Shown here one piece after another: positions 50,395 through 58,992 of a DNA stretch of 64,000 nucleotides. Every line of letters begins with the position of its first letter. The first letter of the stretch is position 1. Origin of the DNA: Agromyces sp. CF514 (GTDB taxonomy: Bacteria > Actinomycetota > Actinomycetes > Actinomycetales > Microbacteriaceae). Made by a program: the position numbers and the translations under genes. The notes under the pieces are model-generated. The model saw only the letters and a program-made list of their open reading frames with translations, had not been told where the DNA came from and ran no database searches. The stretch is from the NCBI RefSeq assembly GCF_900113185.1, contig NZ_FOZD01000003.1, positions 213,258 through 277,257 on the forward strand, given 5' to 3'.

Positions 50395-50432
50395 CGGCGG
50401 GTCGGCGGGTGTCCCTACGCGCCGACCCGCCG
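50395..50432. terminator. Hairpin between padR and yczE
   Basis: A 13-bp stem (CGGCGGGTCGGCG with its complement) and a 12-base loop, three bases from the yczE stop codon. Confidence 0.65.
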
Positions 50433-50435
50433 GGT

Positions 50436-51146
50436 TCAGGGGGTCGAAGGGGCCGTCGACGACGGTGCCGGTGACGTCGACTCGCGCTCGCTGGAGGCGC
50501 CGGCATCCGCTCGCTCGACCGTCGTGCGCTCGACTGCGGCTCGCTTGATGGCGAACAGCGGGATCGTGTAGCCGCAGAGCGGCCCGATGAGCAGCGCGAA
50601 CGCGACGGTGCCGATGCCCACGTTGCCGCCGAGCAGCCAACCCGTGGCGAGTACGACAAGCTCGATGCTCGTGCGCACGATCCAGATGCGCCAACCGGTC
50701 CTCGCATGGATGCCGGTCATGAGGCCGTCGCGCGGGCCGGGGCCGAAGTGCGCGCCGATGTAGAGGCCGGTCGCCATGGCGAGCACGAGGATGCCGGCCG
50801 GCAGCAGCAGGATGCGCACCCAGAGGTCGAGGCCCTCCGGGATCAGCCAGAGGCCGAGATCGGCCGCAGGGCCGACGAGCAGCACGTTCATGATCGTGCC
50901 GAAGCCGGGCTTCTGCCGGATCGGGATCCAGAGCAGCAGCACGAACACGCTCGTGATGACGGTGACGAGGCCGAAGTTCAGCCCGGTCTGCTTGGAGATG
51001 CCCTGCGTGAGCACGTCCCACGGTGCGACGCCGAGCTCGCCGCGCACGATGAGTGCGATGCCGATGCCGTAGAAGAGCAGTCCGACGTAGAGCTGCACGA
51101 TTCGGCGTACGAGGATCGGCGCGGGATCGCGGAAGGAGCTGAGCAT
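50436..51146 (-). CDS. yczE: YczE/YitT-type membrane protein
   Basis: A 236-residue integral membrane protein with five or six helices, including GELGVAPWDVLTQGISKQTGLNFG and HFGPGPRDGLMTGI, as in the YczE family (DUF161-like). The function is unresolved. The C-terminal 35 residues are Ser/Thr/Pro-rich. It is divergent from a MocR regulator, matching the well-known yczE-yczR pair. Confidence 0.88.
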   Translation of the reverse strand: MLSSFRDPAPILVRRIVQLYVGLLFYGIGIALIVRGELGVAPWDVLTQGISKQTGLNFGLVTVITSVFVLLLWIPIRQKPGFGTIMNVLLVGPAADLGLWLIPEGLDLWVRILLLPAGILVLAMATGLYIGAHFGPGPRDGLMTGIHARTGWRIWIVRTSIELVVLATGWLLGGNVGIGTVAFALLIGPLCGYTIPLFAIKRAAVERTTVERADAGASSERESTSPAPSSTAPSTP

Positions 51147-51153
51147 GACGTCA

Positions 51154-51202
51154 ATCCAATTCCACGATTGGCCTTTTCGTATACATCCAATTCTCCTAAA
51201 GT
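51154..51202 (+). promoter_or_regulatory. Direct-repeat operator between yczE and yczR
   Basis: ATCCAATTC occurs at 51154-51162 and 51185-51193 (31 bases, about three helical turns apart), with an inverted half GATTGG at 51166-51171. MocR regulators often bind direct repeats with this kind of spacing. TAAAGT (51197-51202) lies six bases before the yczR ATG, a leaderless -10, and the left repeat abuts the yczE start. Confidence 0.6.
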
Positions 51203-51208
51203 GGCCTG

Positions 51209-52696
51209 ATGGTTGATCGTTCGCTCAGCGCCCGCTCGCTCGAACTGCTGCTCGGCGACTGGCGCGGCCGTGGCAGCGCCTACGAGTCGCTGGCCGACCG
51301 CATCCGACTGCTCGTCGTCGACGGGCGCATCCCCGTCGAGACGCGCCTGCCTGCCGAACGCGACCTCGCGGACCGCCTGGGCGTGAGCCGCACGACCGTC
51401 GCCGCGGCCTATCGTCGGCTGCGCGAGCTCGACCACCTGCACAGCGTGCGCGGGTCGGGCAGCGTGGCCCGACTGCCCGGTGCTCCCGCGATCCTGCCCG
51501 CGGCGTTCGAGTCCGAGTACCTCGACTTCTCGAAGGCCGCGCCGCCGGCCCTGCCGTGGCTGTCCGACCTCGCGCGCGAAGCCGCAGCGGACCTGCCAGG
51601 CCACCTCGGCGACTCGGGGTACGACCCGATCGGCATCCTGCCCCTGCGACAGGCGATCGCCGACCGCTACGCGCAGCGCGGACTGCCGACCTCGCCCGAC
51701 CAGATCATGGTGACGATCGGCGCGCAGCACGCCATCGCGCTCGTCTCGCGCGCGGTGCTCGGCCGCGGCGACCGCGCCCTCATCGAGATGCCGACCTACC
51801 CGCACGCCTACGAGGCCTTGAGGGGTGCCGGCGCCCGGCTCGTGGGCTCGCCCGTCGTGCCGCACGCCGGCGCGGGGCCGAAGGGGGCCACCGGGGCAGG
51901 GGCCGGTGCCGCGGCCGCGCTCGACGCCGACCGCGAGGAGGCCGCGAGCCTCGTGCAGTCCATCCGCCACTCGAATCCGGCGATCGCGTACCTCATGCCC
52001 GACTTCCAGAACCCGACCGGGCGCACCATGAGCCGGGAGTCCCGGGCGCGCGTGCTCGACGCCGCGGCGCGGCAGGGCACCGTCGTCATGGCCGACGAGA
52101 CGATCGCCGAGCTCGACATCGACCGGGCCGAGACGTTCCCGCCCATGGCTGCCGATGGCCCCGCCGTGCTCATCGGCAGCGTCGGCAAGACGATCTGGGG
52201 CGGCATCCGAGTCGGCTGGATCCGCGCCGACCGACCGCTCATCCGTCGCCTGCTCGCCGTCCGGGCCCCGGGCGACCTCGGCACGCCGATCCTCGAGCAA
52301 CTGCTCGTCGCACGTGCGATCGAGCGCATGGACGACGTGCTCGCCCTGCGACGGGAGCAACTGCTCGCGGGTCGTGAGCTCGTCGAGCGTCGCGTGGCCG
52401 AGCTGCTGCCCGAGTGGCAGGTGCCGCACGTCGACGGCGGCATCGTGACGTGGATCGGCCTCGGCGCTCCCGTGAGCTCGCAGCTCGTGCTCGCCGCCAG
52501 GCAGGAGGGCCTCATCATCACGGCCGGCCCGCGGTTCGGCGTCGACGGCGCGTTCGAGCGGTTCCTCCGCGTGCCGATCTGCCAGAGCCTCGAGGCGACG
52601 GATGCCGCGCTGCAGGCGCTCGCGCGCGCGTGGCGCTCGCTCGGCGGGGTGCCGCTCGGCGAGCCCGACCCCGAGCTGCTGGCCTCCGTGGTCTGA
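51209..52696 (+). CDS. yczR: YczR-type MocR regulator
   Basis: A 495-residue MocR regulator: winged helix LPAERDLADRLGVSRTTVAAAYRRLREL (about 50-77), then an aminotransferase-like domain with QNPTGRTMS, ADETIAELD and the PLP-lysine segment GSVGKTIWGGIRVGW. This group (YczR) typically lies divergent from yczE and regulates it. A short Ala/Gly-rich insert is visible near residue 230. Confidence 0.88.
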   Translation: MVDRSLSARSLELLLGDWRGRGSAYESLADRIRLLVVDGRIPVETRLPAERDLADRLGVSRTTVAAAYRRLRELDHLHSVRGSGSVARLPGAPAILPAAFESEYLDFSKAAPPALPWLSDLAREAAADLPGHLGDSGYDPIGILPLRQAIADRYAQRGLPTSPDQIMVTIGAQHAIALVSRAVLGRGDRALIEMPTYPHAYEALRGAGARLVGSPVVPHAGAGPKGATGAGAGAAAALDADREEAASLVQSIRHSNPAIAYLMPDFQNPTGRTMSRESRARVLDAAARQGTVVMADETIAELDIDRAETFPPMAADGPAVLIGSVGKTIWGGIRVGWIRADRPLIRRLLAVRAPGDLGTPILEQLLVARAIERMDDVLALRREQLLAGRELVERRVAELLPEWQVPHVDGGIVTWIGLGAPVSSQLVLAARQEGLIITAGPRFGVDGAFERFLRVPICQSLEATDAALQALARAWRSLGGVPLGEPDPELLASVV

Positions 52697-52742
52697 CGCG
52701 AGGCCCGACGCGAGGGCTGACGCGAGGCCTGCGGGCGCGCGG

Positions 52743-52779
52743 ACGGTCGGGGCCGCCGAGACTCGGCGACCCCGACCGT
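52743..52779. terminator. Hairpin between yczR and the chaplin-like gene
   Basis: A stem of about 18 bp with one mismatch (ACGGTCGGGG... with ...CCCCGACCGT) between two converging genes; it can end transcription from both sides. Confidence 0.7.
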
Positions 52780-52784
52780 GGCAC

Positions 52785-54164
52785 TCAGCGGCGCTTCGGC
52801 TGCCGCCGGAGGCCGATGAGTCCGAGCCCTGCTGCCAGCAGGAGGCCGCCCAGCGAGAGCCAGTTCGACTCGAAGCCGGTCGAGGCGAGCGACCCGTCCG
52901 AGGCGACGGCCGTCACGGCGCCGCTCGCGACGCTCGATCCGCTGCCGCCCGAGGTTCCGGGCGTGCCCGGCTCACTCGGCGTTCCCGGGTCCACGGGGTC
53001 CGTGGGGTCGACCGGGTCGACCGGGTCCACGGGGTCCACGGGGTCGGTCGGGTCGGTCGGGTCGGTCGGGTCGCCGGGAAGGACGACCGTCCTCGATCCA
53101 CCGGTCGCGCTGTCGCCGATGACCGAGACGGCATTGCCGCCGACGGTGATCGGCAGCGAGACGCTCGGGATCAGCTGGGTTCCCCCGAGCAGTCCGCCGA
53201 GGCCGGAGGTCGACGGGGTTCCGCCGCCGGCTCCGGTCGTCGGCGTCACGGTCGTCGCGGCATCCGTCGACGAGGAGTCGCCGACGACCGAGATCGCGTT
53301 GCCGCCGACCGTGACCGGCACGACGGCGCCGATGATCGCCTGCGCGCCGCCGAGCAGCGAGTCGTCGCCGCTCGTCGACGCGCCGTCTCCGGCGCCCGTG
53401 GACGTGCCGGGTGCGACCTCGGTCGCCGCGCCCTCCGACGACGAGTCGCCGACGACGCTGATGGCGTTGCCGCCGACGGTGACCGGGATCGCGACGTCGA
53501 CGAGGCCCTGGAGCCCGCCGAGCAGCGAGTCGTCGCCGGAGGTCGAGGCGCTGCCCTCGCTTCCGACTGTCGCCTCGTTCGGCGCGACGGAGGTGCCCCC
53601 ATCGGTCGATGAGGAGTCGCCGACGACCGAGATCGCGTTGCCGCCGACCGTGACCGGGATCGCGGCGTCTACGACCGCCTGGGTGCCGCCGAGCAGCGAG
53701 TCGTCGCCGTTCGTGGTGGCCGCTCCGGCGGTTGGCTCGGCAGCTGGTGCCGGTGCGACCTCGGTCGCCGCGCCCTCCGACGACGAGTCGCCGACGACGC
53801 TGATGGCGTTGCCGCCGACGGTGACCGGGATCGCGACGTCGACGAGGCCCTGGAGCCCGCCGAGCAGCGAGTCGTCGCCGTTCGTGGTCGCCGCCTCGGC
53901 GGCCGGCTCGGCAGCAGGTGCCGGTGCGGGTGCCGGTGCGACCTCGGTCGCGGCATCCGACGAGCTGGAGTCGCCGATGACCGAGATGCCGTTGCCCGAG
54001 AGGGTGACCGGAACCGAGATCGAGACGAGCGCCTGCGTGCCCGAGAGGATGCCGTCGTCGCCGCTCGTCTCCGAGGCGTGCGCGACGCCGGCGCCGAGGA
54101 GCGTGAGCCCTCCGGTGACGAGGGCGGCGTACAGCGCCCTCGTGGCGAATCGCTTGAGATCCAT
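52785..54164 (-). CDS. Chaplin-like repeat surface protein with LASTG sorting signal
   Basis: A secreted, wall-anchored protein of 459 residues. After a signal peptide (cleaved near AHAS, about residue 30) come six repeats of about 57 residues, each with a core such as IPVTVGGNAISVVGDSS that matches the chaplin pattern PV-x-V-x-GN-x-(V/I)-x-V-(I/V)-G. None contains cysteine, unlike most streptomycete chaplins. Then follows a (Asp-Pro-Thr/Val)n wall-spanning region, and finally LASTG, a hydrophobic helix and RRQPKRR, a class E sortase-type signal. Repeats 2 and 4 share an exact 129-bp DNA stretch. Surface-active amyloid formation is plausible. AGGAG lies eight bases before the ATG. Confidence 0.82.
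   Translation of the reverse strand: MDLKRFATRALYAALVTGGLTLLGAGVAHASETSGDDGILSGTQALVSISVPVTLSGNGISVIGDSSSSDAATEVAPAPAPAPAAEPAAEAATTNGDDSLLGGLQGLVDVAIPVTVGGNAISVVGDSSSEGAATEVAPAPAAEPTAGAATTNGDDSLLGGTQAVVDAAIPVTVGGNAISVVGDSSSTDGGTSVAPNEATVGSEGSASTSGDDSLLGGLQGLVDVAIPVTVGGNAISVVGDSSSEGAATEVAPGTSTGAGDGASTSGDDSLLGGAQAIIGAVVPVTVGGNAISVVGDSSSTDAATTVTPTTGAGGGTPSTSGLGGLLGGTQLIPSVSLPITVGGNAVSVIGDSATGGSRTVVLPGDPTDPTDPTDPVDPVDPVDPVDPTDPVDPGTPSEPGTPGTSGGSGSSVASGAVTAVASDGSLASTGFESNWLSLGGLLLAAGLGLIGLRRQPKRR
53410..53880. repeat. Exact 129-bp duplication inside the chaplin-like gene
   Basis: 53410-53538 and 53752-53880 are identical over 129 bases, offset by 342 bp (two repeat units of 171 bp). Neighbouring units are similar but not identical. 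Confidence 0.9.
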
Positions 54165-54287
54165 GGTGTTGCTCCTGACTGATCGTGTGGGTTGCCCGGC
54201 GCCGCGATGCGGAGCGGGCGATGACCGTGACCGCCGTGCTCGTGGCGCGCCGATTGCGCGCCCGGCGAGCGGGCGGTGCGGTCCCCG

Positions 54288-55409
54288 TCAGTCGGGGGTG
54301 GTGTCGGTCGCGAAGACCGGCGACGACGGCAGCGCGTCGTCGACCGAGGAGAGCGTGCGCGACGCGGTGGCGTCGAGCGCCTGCGAGGCGTCGATCGCGT
54401 CGGACCCGATGAGGCCGGCAGCCGAGCCGGAACCCGCGCTCGGGCCGCCGGCGGGCAGCGGCGCACCGGATGGGCCGCCTGCATCTGCGGGAGGAGCAGC
54501 GGAGCGGATGTCGCCGATCGGTGCGGAGGCGACGATCGCGTCGGGCGGCGCGAGGCCGAGATCCGATGCGTACTGTGCGCCGGATGTCGCGGCACGCGCC
54601 TGCCCCGCGGAACCGGTCGATCCGGGGGGCCCCGAGGGCCCGGCGGGCTCGACCGTCGCCGGCGGTGTCGGAGGCAGGGCGGGCTCTTCGCCCTCGGACC
54701 CGCCGCCGGGCGTGACGATGCCGGGCAGGAGCGGCACGTCGGGCAGACCGGGCAGCACGCCGCCCGGAAGGTCGCCGGTCGAGCCGATGATCCCGCCGAG
54801 CAGGTCGTCGACGCCGTTCGTCACCGGAGCGATCACGCCGCCGAGACCGCCGTCGCCGACCAGTCCGCCGACGGCGCCGCCGACGACCGGAACCTCGCCC
54901 ACCACGCGGTCGACCACGCCGACCACGGGATCGACGATGCCTCCGACGGTGCCGCCGCTCGCGACATCCGTCACCGCCTGCGTCGTCTCGGCGACCACGT
55001 CGACGGTCGCGTCGTCCGCCGTGTCGAGCACGGCGTCGACCGTGCCGGTGGCGCCGTCGACGACCGCGGGCACGACGGCGACGACCGGTGCAACGGGCTC
55101 GGGCACGATCTCGACGACCGGTTCGAGCGCGGTGTTCACGGGTTCGACGACGACGCCGACCACCGCTCCGAGCGTGTCGCCCACGGTGTCGGTGGTCGCC
55201 GAGACCCCGCCGAGCAGCGAGCCGACGGCGCCGAGCAGGCCGCGGCCTCCGCCGTCGTCGGCCGAAGCGCTCTGGGCGCCCGAGAACAGGGAGACGGTGA
55301 GCCATGCGGCGGAGATGCCGACGCCGAGGAGTGCGTATCGCACGCCGACGCGGGGCGTCGCGTTCGTGCGCAGCGCGCTCGTCGTCGAATCCAACCGGAT
55401 CACCCCCAT
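54288..55409 (-). CDS. Secreted Val/Gly/Pro-rich protein next to the chaplin-like gene
   Basis: A 373-residue protein with a signal-peptide-like hydrophobic segment (ALLGVGISAAWLTVSLFSGAQSASA, about 27-50), then a Val/Gly-rich part with many short V-V-x-P and G-G-V repeats, and a C-terminal third rich in Gly-Pro-Ser. No domain recognised and no anchor. It lies upstream of, and in the same direction as, the chaplin-like gene, 123 bases away. The composition suggests a cell-surface or matrix protein; co-function is inferred. Confidence 0.7.
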   Translation of the reverse strand: MGVIRLDSTTSALRTNATPRVGVRYALLGVGISAAWLTVSLFSGAQSASADDGGGRGLLGAVGSLLGGVSATTDTVGDTLGAVVGVVVEPVNTALEPVVEIVPEPVAPVVAVVPAVVDGATGTVDAVLDTADDATVDVVAETTQAVTDVASGGTVGGIVDPVVGVVDRVVGEVPVVGGAVGGLVGDGGLGGVIAPVTNGVDDLLGGIIGSTGDLPGGVLPGLPDVPLLPGIVTPGGGSEGEEPALPPTPPATVEPAGPSGPPGSTGSAGQARAATSGAQYASDLGLAPPDAIVASAPIGDIRSAAPPADAGGPSGAPLPAGGPSAGSGSAAGLIGSDAIDASQALDATASRTLSSVDDALPSSPVFATDTTPD

Positions 55410-55537
55410 CCTGTCTGCACCATATCGGGTGTCCCCCGAACAGGGCTAGTGGTGCGCGCACGATCCGGAGACTCGGTCCTCGCTTTCACAGGCATCCGTG
55501 ACCGAATCCGACCCCGTGCACTGCGAGGATTGACCCC

Positions 55538-58500
55538 ATGTCACTGCTCGCTGCGCTCAGCATGAAGAACCGCGCGCTCATCGCCCTCGTCACGGTCGTC
55601 GTGGCGATCTTCGGCGGAATCTCGCTGACCACCCTGAAGCAGGAGCTCGCGCCGTCGATCTCCTTCCCGCAGCTGTCGATCATCACCCAGTACCCCGGCG
55701 CCTCGCCCGACGTGGTGAACACCGACGTCTCGACGCCGATCGAGACCGCGATCCAGGGCATCACCGGGCTCGAGGACACGTCGACGAACAGCTCGACGGG
55801 CGTCTCGCGAGTCACCGCGAGCTTCACGTACGGCACCGACCTCGCCTTCGCCGAGCAGAAGCTGCTCTCGTCGATCAACCGCATCTCGAGCCAGCTGCCC
55901 GACGACGTCGACCCGCAGGTGCTCGCACTCAGCCTCGACGACTTCCCCGTGCTGCAGATCGCCGTCACCGGCGCCGACGACACGGCGGCGCTCTCCGACG
56001 AGCTGACGCGCACGACGCTCGGCGAGATCAAGGACGTCGACGGCGTGCGCGACGCGACCCTGGTCGGCGACTCCGGCCAGCGCGTCACGATCACGCCCGA
56101 CCCCGCGAAGCTCGCGTCGTACGGCCTCACCTCGCAGGCCATCGGCGACGCGCTCGCGCAGAACGGCGTGCTCATCCCCGCCGGCTCGATCACCGAGGGC
56201 GACAAGACCTACGCCGTGCAGACGGGCGCCCGCATCGGGAGCATCGACGAACTCGCCGCGCTTCCCGTGCTGGGCGGCACCGAGGCGGCCCCGGTCGCAC
56301 CCGATGCCGCAGCCGGCGCGCTGCCCGACGGCACGGCGATTCCCGGTGCCGGTGCCGTCGCGGCCGCGAGCGTCCCGGTGGCCCTCGCGATCGACGACGT
56401 GGCCTCCGTCGCGCTCGACGAGAACCCGGTCACGAGCATCTCGCGCGTGAACGGCGAGCCCGCGCTCACGATCCAGGTCACGAAGCTGCCGGCAGCCAAC
56501 ACGGTCGACGTCTCGACGGCGGTCACGGCGCTGCTGCCCGACCTGCAGGCCTCGCTCGACAGCACGAACCCCGGAGCCGAGTTCACGGTCGTCTTCGACC
56601 AGGCGCCCTACATCCAGCAGTCGATCGAATCGCTCGCGACCGAGGGCCTGCTCGGGCTCGCGTTCGCCGTCATCGTGATCCTGCTGTTCTTGCTCTCGGT
56701 GCGCGCGACCCTCGTCACCGCGATCTCGATCCCGACGTCGGTGCTGATCACCTTCATCGGGCTGCAGGCCACCGGCTACACGCTGAACATCCTGACCCTC
56801 GGCGCGCTGACGATCGCGATCGGCCGCGTGGTCGACGACTCGATCGTCGTCATCGAGAACATCAAGCGGCATCTCGTCGCCGGGGTCGACAAGGCCGAGA
56901 CGATCGTGCACGCCGTGCGCGAGGTCGCCGGAGCGATCACGGCTTCGACCATCACGACGGTCGCGGTGTTCGTGCCGATCGCGCTCGTCGAGGGCGTGAC
57001 CGGCGAACTGTTCCGTCCGTTCTCGCTGACGGTCACGATCGCGCTGCTCGCCTCGCTGCTCGTGTCGCTCACGATCGTGCCCGTGCTCGCGTACTGGTTC
57101 CTCAAGCCCGCCAAGGTGCACGCGCACGGCGGCGAAGGGGCGACGGATGCCGCGGCGGCGGCGTTCGTCGATCAGGCGGGCAAGGGCGCTCCCGACGAGC
57201 TCGAGCACCCGTCGCGCCTGCAGCGCGGGTACCTGCCGATCATCGCCTGGACCCTGAAGCACAGCTTCGTGACGATCATCATCGCGCTGCTCGTGCTCGG
57301 CGGCACGGTCGCGATGGTCCCCCTGATGAAGACCAACTTCCTCGGTTCGTCGGGCCAGAACACGTTCCAGGTCACCCAGGAGCTCCCCGTGGGTTCGAGC
57401 CTCGACGCCATGGACGCGGCATCCGAGCCCGTCGAACAGGCGATCCTCGACACCGAGGGCGTCGAGACCGTGCAGACCTCGATCGGGTCGGGCAGCGGAC
57501 TCGCCGCGATCTTCGGCGGCGGCGGCGCGACGGTCACCTACTCGATCACCACCGATGAAGACGCCGACCAGGAGGCGCTGCAGGCCGACGTTCGCGAGAG
57601 CCTCGACGGGCTCTCCGACGTGGGCCAGGTCACGCTCACCGCGTCGAGCGGGTTCGGGGCGTCGAACGACATCGCGGTGAACATCACCGCGTCGAACGCC
57701 GAAGACCTGCAGGCGGCGACCGATGCGATGGTCGACGAGTTCGAGAGCTTCGACTCGCTGACGCAGGTCAGCTCGAACCTGTCCGAGTCGCGCGAGTACA
57801 TCGCCGTCGAGATCGACCGCGACGCGGCGGCCGATGCCGGGTTCTCCGAGGTGGCGCTCGGCGGGTTCGTGTCGGGCAAGATGTCGCCGCAGGCCAAGGG
57901 CTCCGTCGTCATCGACGAGCAGACGCTCACGATCTACATCGCCGACGAGAACCCCCCGACCACGGTCGAGGAGCTCCAGGGCCTCGAGGTGCCGACGGCG
58001 ACCGGCCTGGTTCGCCTCGACACCCTGGCGACGGTCGAGACGGTCGACGGCCCCACCTCGATCACGACCGTGCAGGGTCTGCGCAGCGCGACCGTCACGG
58101 CGACCCCGGCCGGCGACGACCTCACGGCGGCCAACGCCGACGTGTCGACCGCGCTCGCCGAGGTCGACCTGCCCGCGGGCACGACCGCCGAGATCGGCGG
58201 CGTGTCGGCCGACCAGGCCGAGTCGTTCTCGCAGCTCGGACTCGCGCTGCTCGCCGCGATCCTCATCGTGTACATCGTGATGGTCGCGACGTTCCGCTCG
58301 CTGCTCCAGCCGCTGCTGCTGCTCGTCTCGGTGCCGTTCGCGGCGACGGGTGCCATCGCCCTGCAGGTCATCACGGGCGTGCCGCTCGGCGTCCCCTCGC
58401 TGATCGGCGTGCTGATGCTCGTCGGCATCGTGGTGACGAACGCGATCGTGCTCGTCGACCTCGTGAACCAGTACCGCGATCGAGGCATGAACGTGCGCGA

Positions 58501-58888
58501 CGCGCTCGTGCACGGCGCCTCGCGACGACTGCGCCCGATCCTCATGACGGCTCTGGCGACGATCTTCGCCCTCGTGCCGATGGCCCTCGGCGTCACCGGC
58601 CACGGCGGGTTCATCTCGCAGCCCCTCGCGATCGTCGTGATCGGCGGACTGCTCTCGTCGACCGTGCTCACGCTCGTCGTGCTGCCCGTGCTCTACAACC
58701 TCGTCGAGGGCGGGCGCGAGCGTCGCGCGGCCAAGCGCGCGGCGCGTGCCGAGGCCGCCGAGACCGCAGATGCCGCCACGGAGCCCGCACTGGTTCCCGC
58801 CGGTCGAGGAGCGGAGCCTCTCGAGACGAGCGCATCCGACGAGGCGTCCGAGCCCGACGAGCCCACCGAGCCGAAGCTCGGAGCCTGA
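55538..58888 (+). CDS. RND (HAE1/AcrB-type) efflux transporter
   Basis: A 1116-residue RND exporter with about 12 helices. N-terminal LKQELAPSISFPQLSIITQYPGASP, the IGRVVDDSIVVIENIKRHL helix-4 segment (Asp residues of the proton relay) and the ALTI/GGLLSS end segments are typical. A low-complexity Ala/Pro/Gly insert (about 250-290) interrupts the porter domain. No periplasmic adaptor or outer-membrane channel gene is near, as expected for a single-membrane cell. The C-terminal tail contains a copy of the dispersed palindromic element. Confidence 0.92.
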   Translation: MSLLAALSMKNRALIALVTVVVAIFGGISLTTLKQELAPSISFPQLSIITQYPGASPDVVNTDVSTPIETAIQGITGLEDTSTNSSTGVSRVTASFTYGTDLAFAEQKLLSSINRISSQLPDDVDPQVLALSLDDFPVLQIAVTGADDTAALSDELTRTTLGEIKDVDGVRDATLVGDSGQRVTITPDPAKLASYGLTSQAIGDALAQNGVLIPAGSITEGDKTYAVQTGARIGSIDELAALPVLGGTEAAPVAPDAAAGALPDGTAIPGAGAVAAASVPVALAIDDVASVALDENPVTSISRVNGEPALTIQVTKLPAANTVDVSTAVTALLPDLQASLDSTNPGAEFTVVFDQAPYIQQSIESLATEGLLGLAFAVIVILLFLLSVRATLVTAISIPTSVLITFIGLQATGYTLNILTLGALTIAIGRVVDDSIVVIENIKRHLVAGVDKAETIVHAVREVAGAITASTITTVAVFVPIALVEGVTGELFRPFSLTVTIALLASLLVSLTIVPVLAYWFLKPAKVHAHGGEGATDAAAAAFVDQAGKGAPDELEHPSRLQRGYLPIIAWTLKHSFVTIIIALLVLGGTVAMVPLMKTNFLGSSGQNTFQVTQELPVGSSLDAMDAASEPVEQAILDTEGVETVQTSIGSGSGLAAIFGGGGATVTYSITTDEDADQEALQADVRESLDGLSDVGQVTLTASSGFGASNDIAVNITASNAEDLQAATDAMVDEFESFDSLTQVSSNLSESREYIAVEIDRDAAADAGFSEVALGGFVSGKMSPQAKGSVVIDEQTLTIYIADENPPTTVEELQGLEVPTATGLVRLDTLATVETVDGPTSITTVQGLRSATVTATPAGDDLTAANADVSTALAEVDLPAGTTAEIGGVSADQAESFSQLGLALLAAILIVYIVMVATFRSLLQPLLLLVSVPFAATGAIALQVITGVPLGVPSLIGVLMLVGIVVTNAIVLVDLVNQYRDRGMNVRDALVHGASRRLRPILMTALATIFALVPMALGVTGHGGFISQPLAIVVIGGLLSSTVLTLVVLPVLYNLVEGGRERRAAKRAARAEAAETADAATEPALVPAGRGAEPLETSASDEASEPDEPTEPKLGA
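58800..58829. repeat. Dispersed palindromic element, copy 3, inside the RND gene
   Basis: CCGGTCGAGGAGCGGAGCCTCTCGAGAC, encoding about nine residues (roughly GRGAEPLET) of the C-terminal cytoplasmic tail. It keeps the reading frame. Confidence 0.6.
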
Positions 58889-58908
58889 CCCGGCCCAAGG
58901 CCCGCCCG

Positions 58909-58956
58909 AACGGCGAGGGGCCGCATGCGATCACTCGCATGCGCCCCTCGGCCGTT
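58909..58956. terminator. Long hairpin between the RND and ABC genes
   Basis: About 21 bp of stem with two single-base bulges around a TCAC loop (AACGG... GCATGCGA with its complement). It separates two convergent transcription units. Confidence 0.8.
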
Positions 58957-58992
58957 CCCGCCGGATCCTGCCCGGCTCGAGGCATCCGTCGA

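Noticed and set aside
52972..55461. An 829-codon frame across the chaplin-like gene and its neighbour
   Set aside because: Arg-rich shadow of the two secreted proteins, on the same strand in another frame; no start signal or domain.
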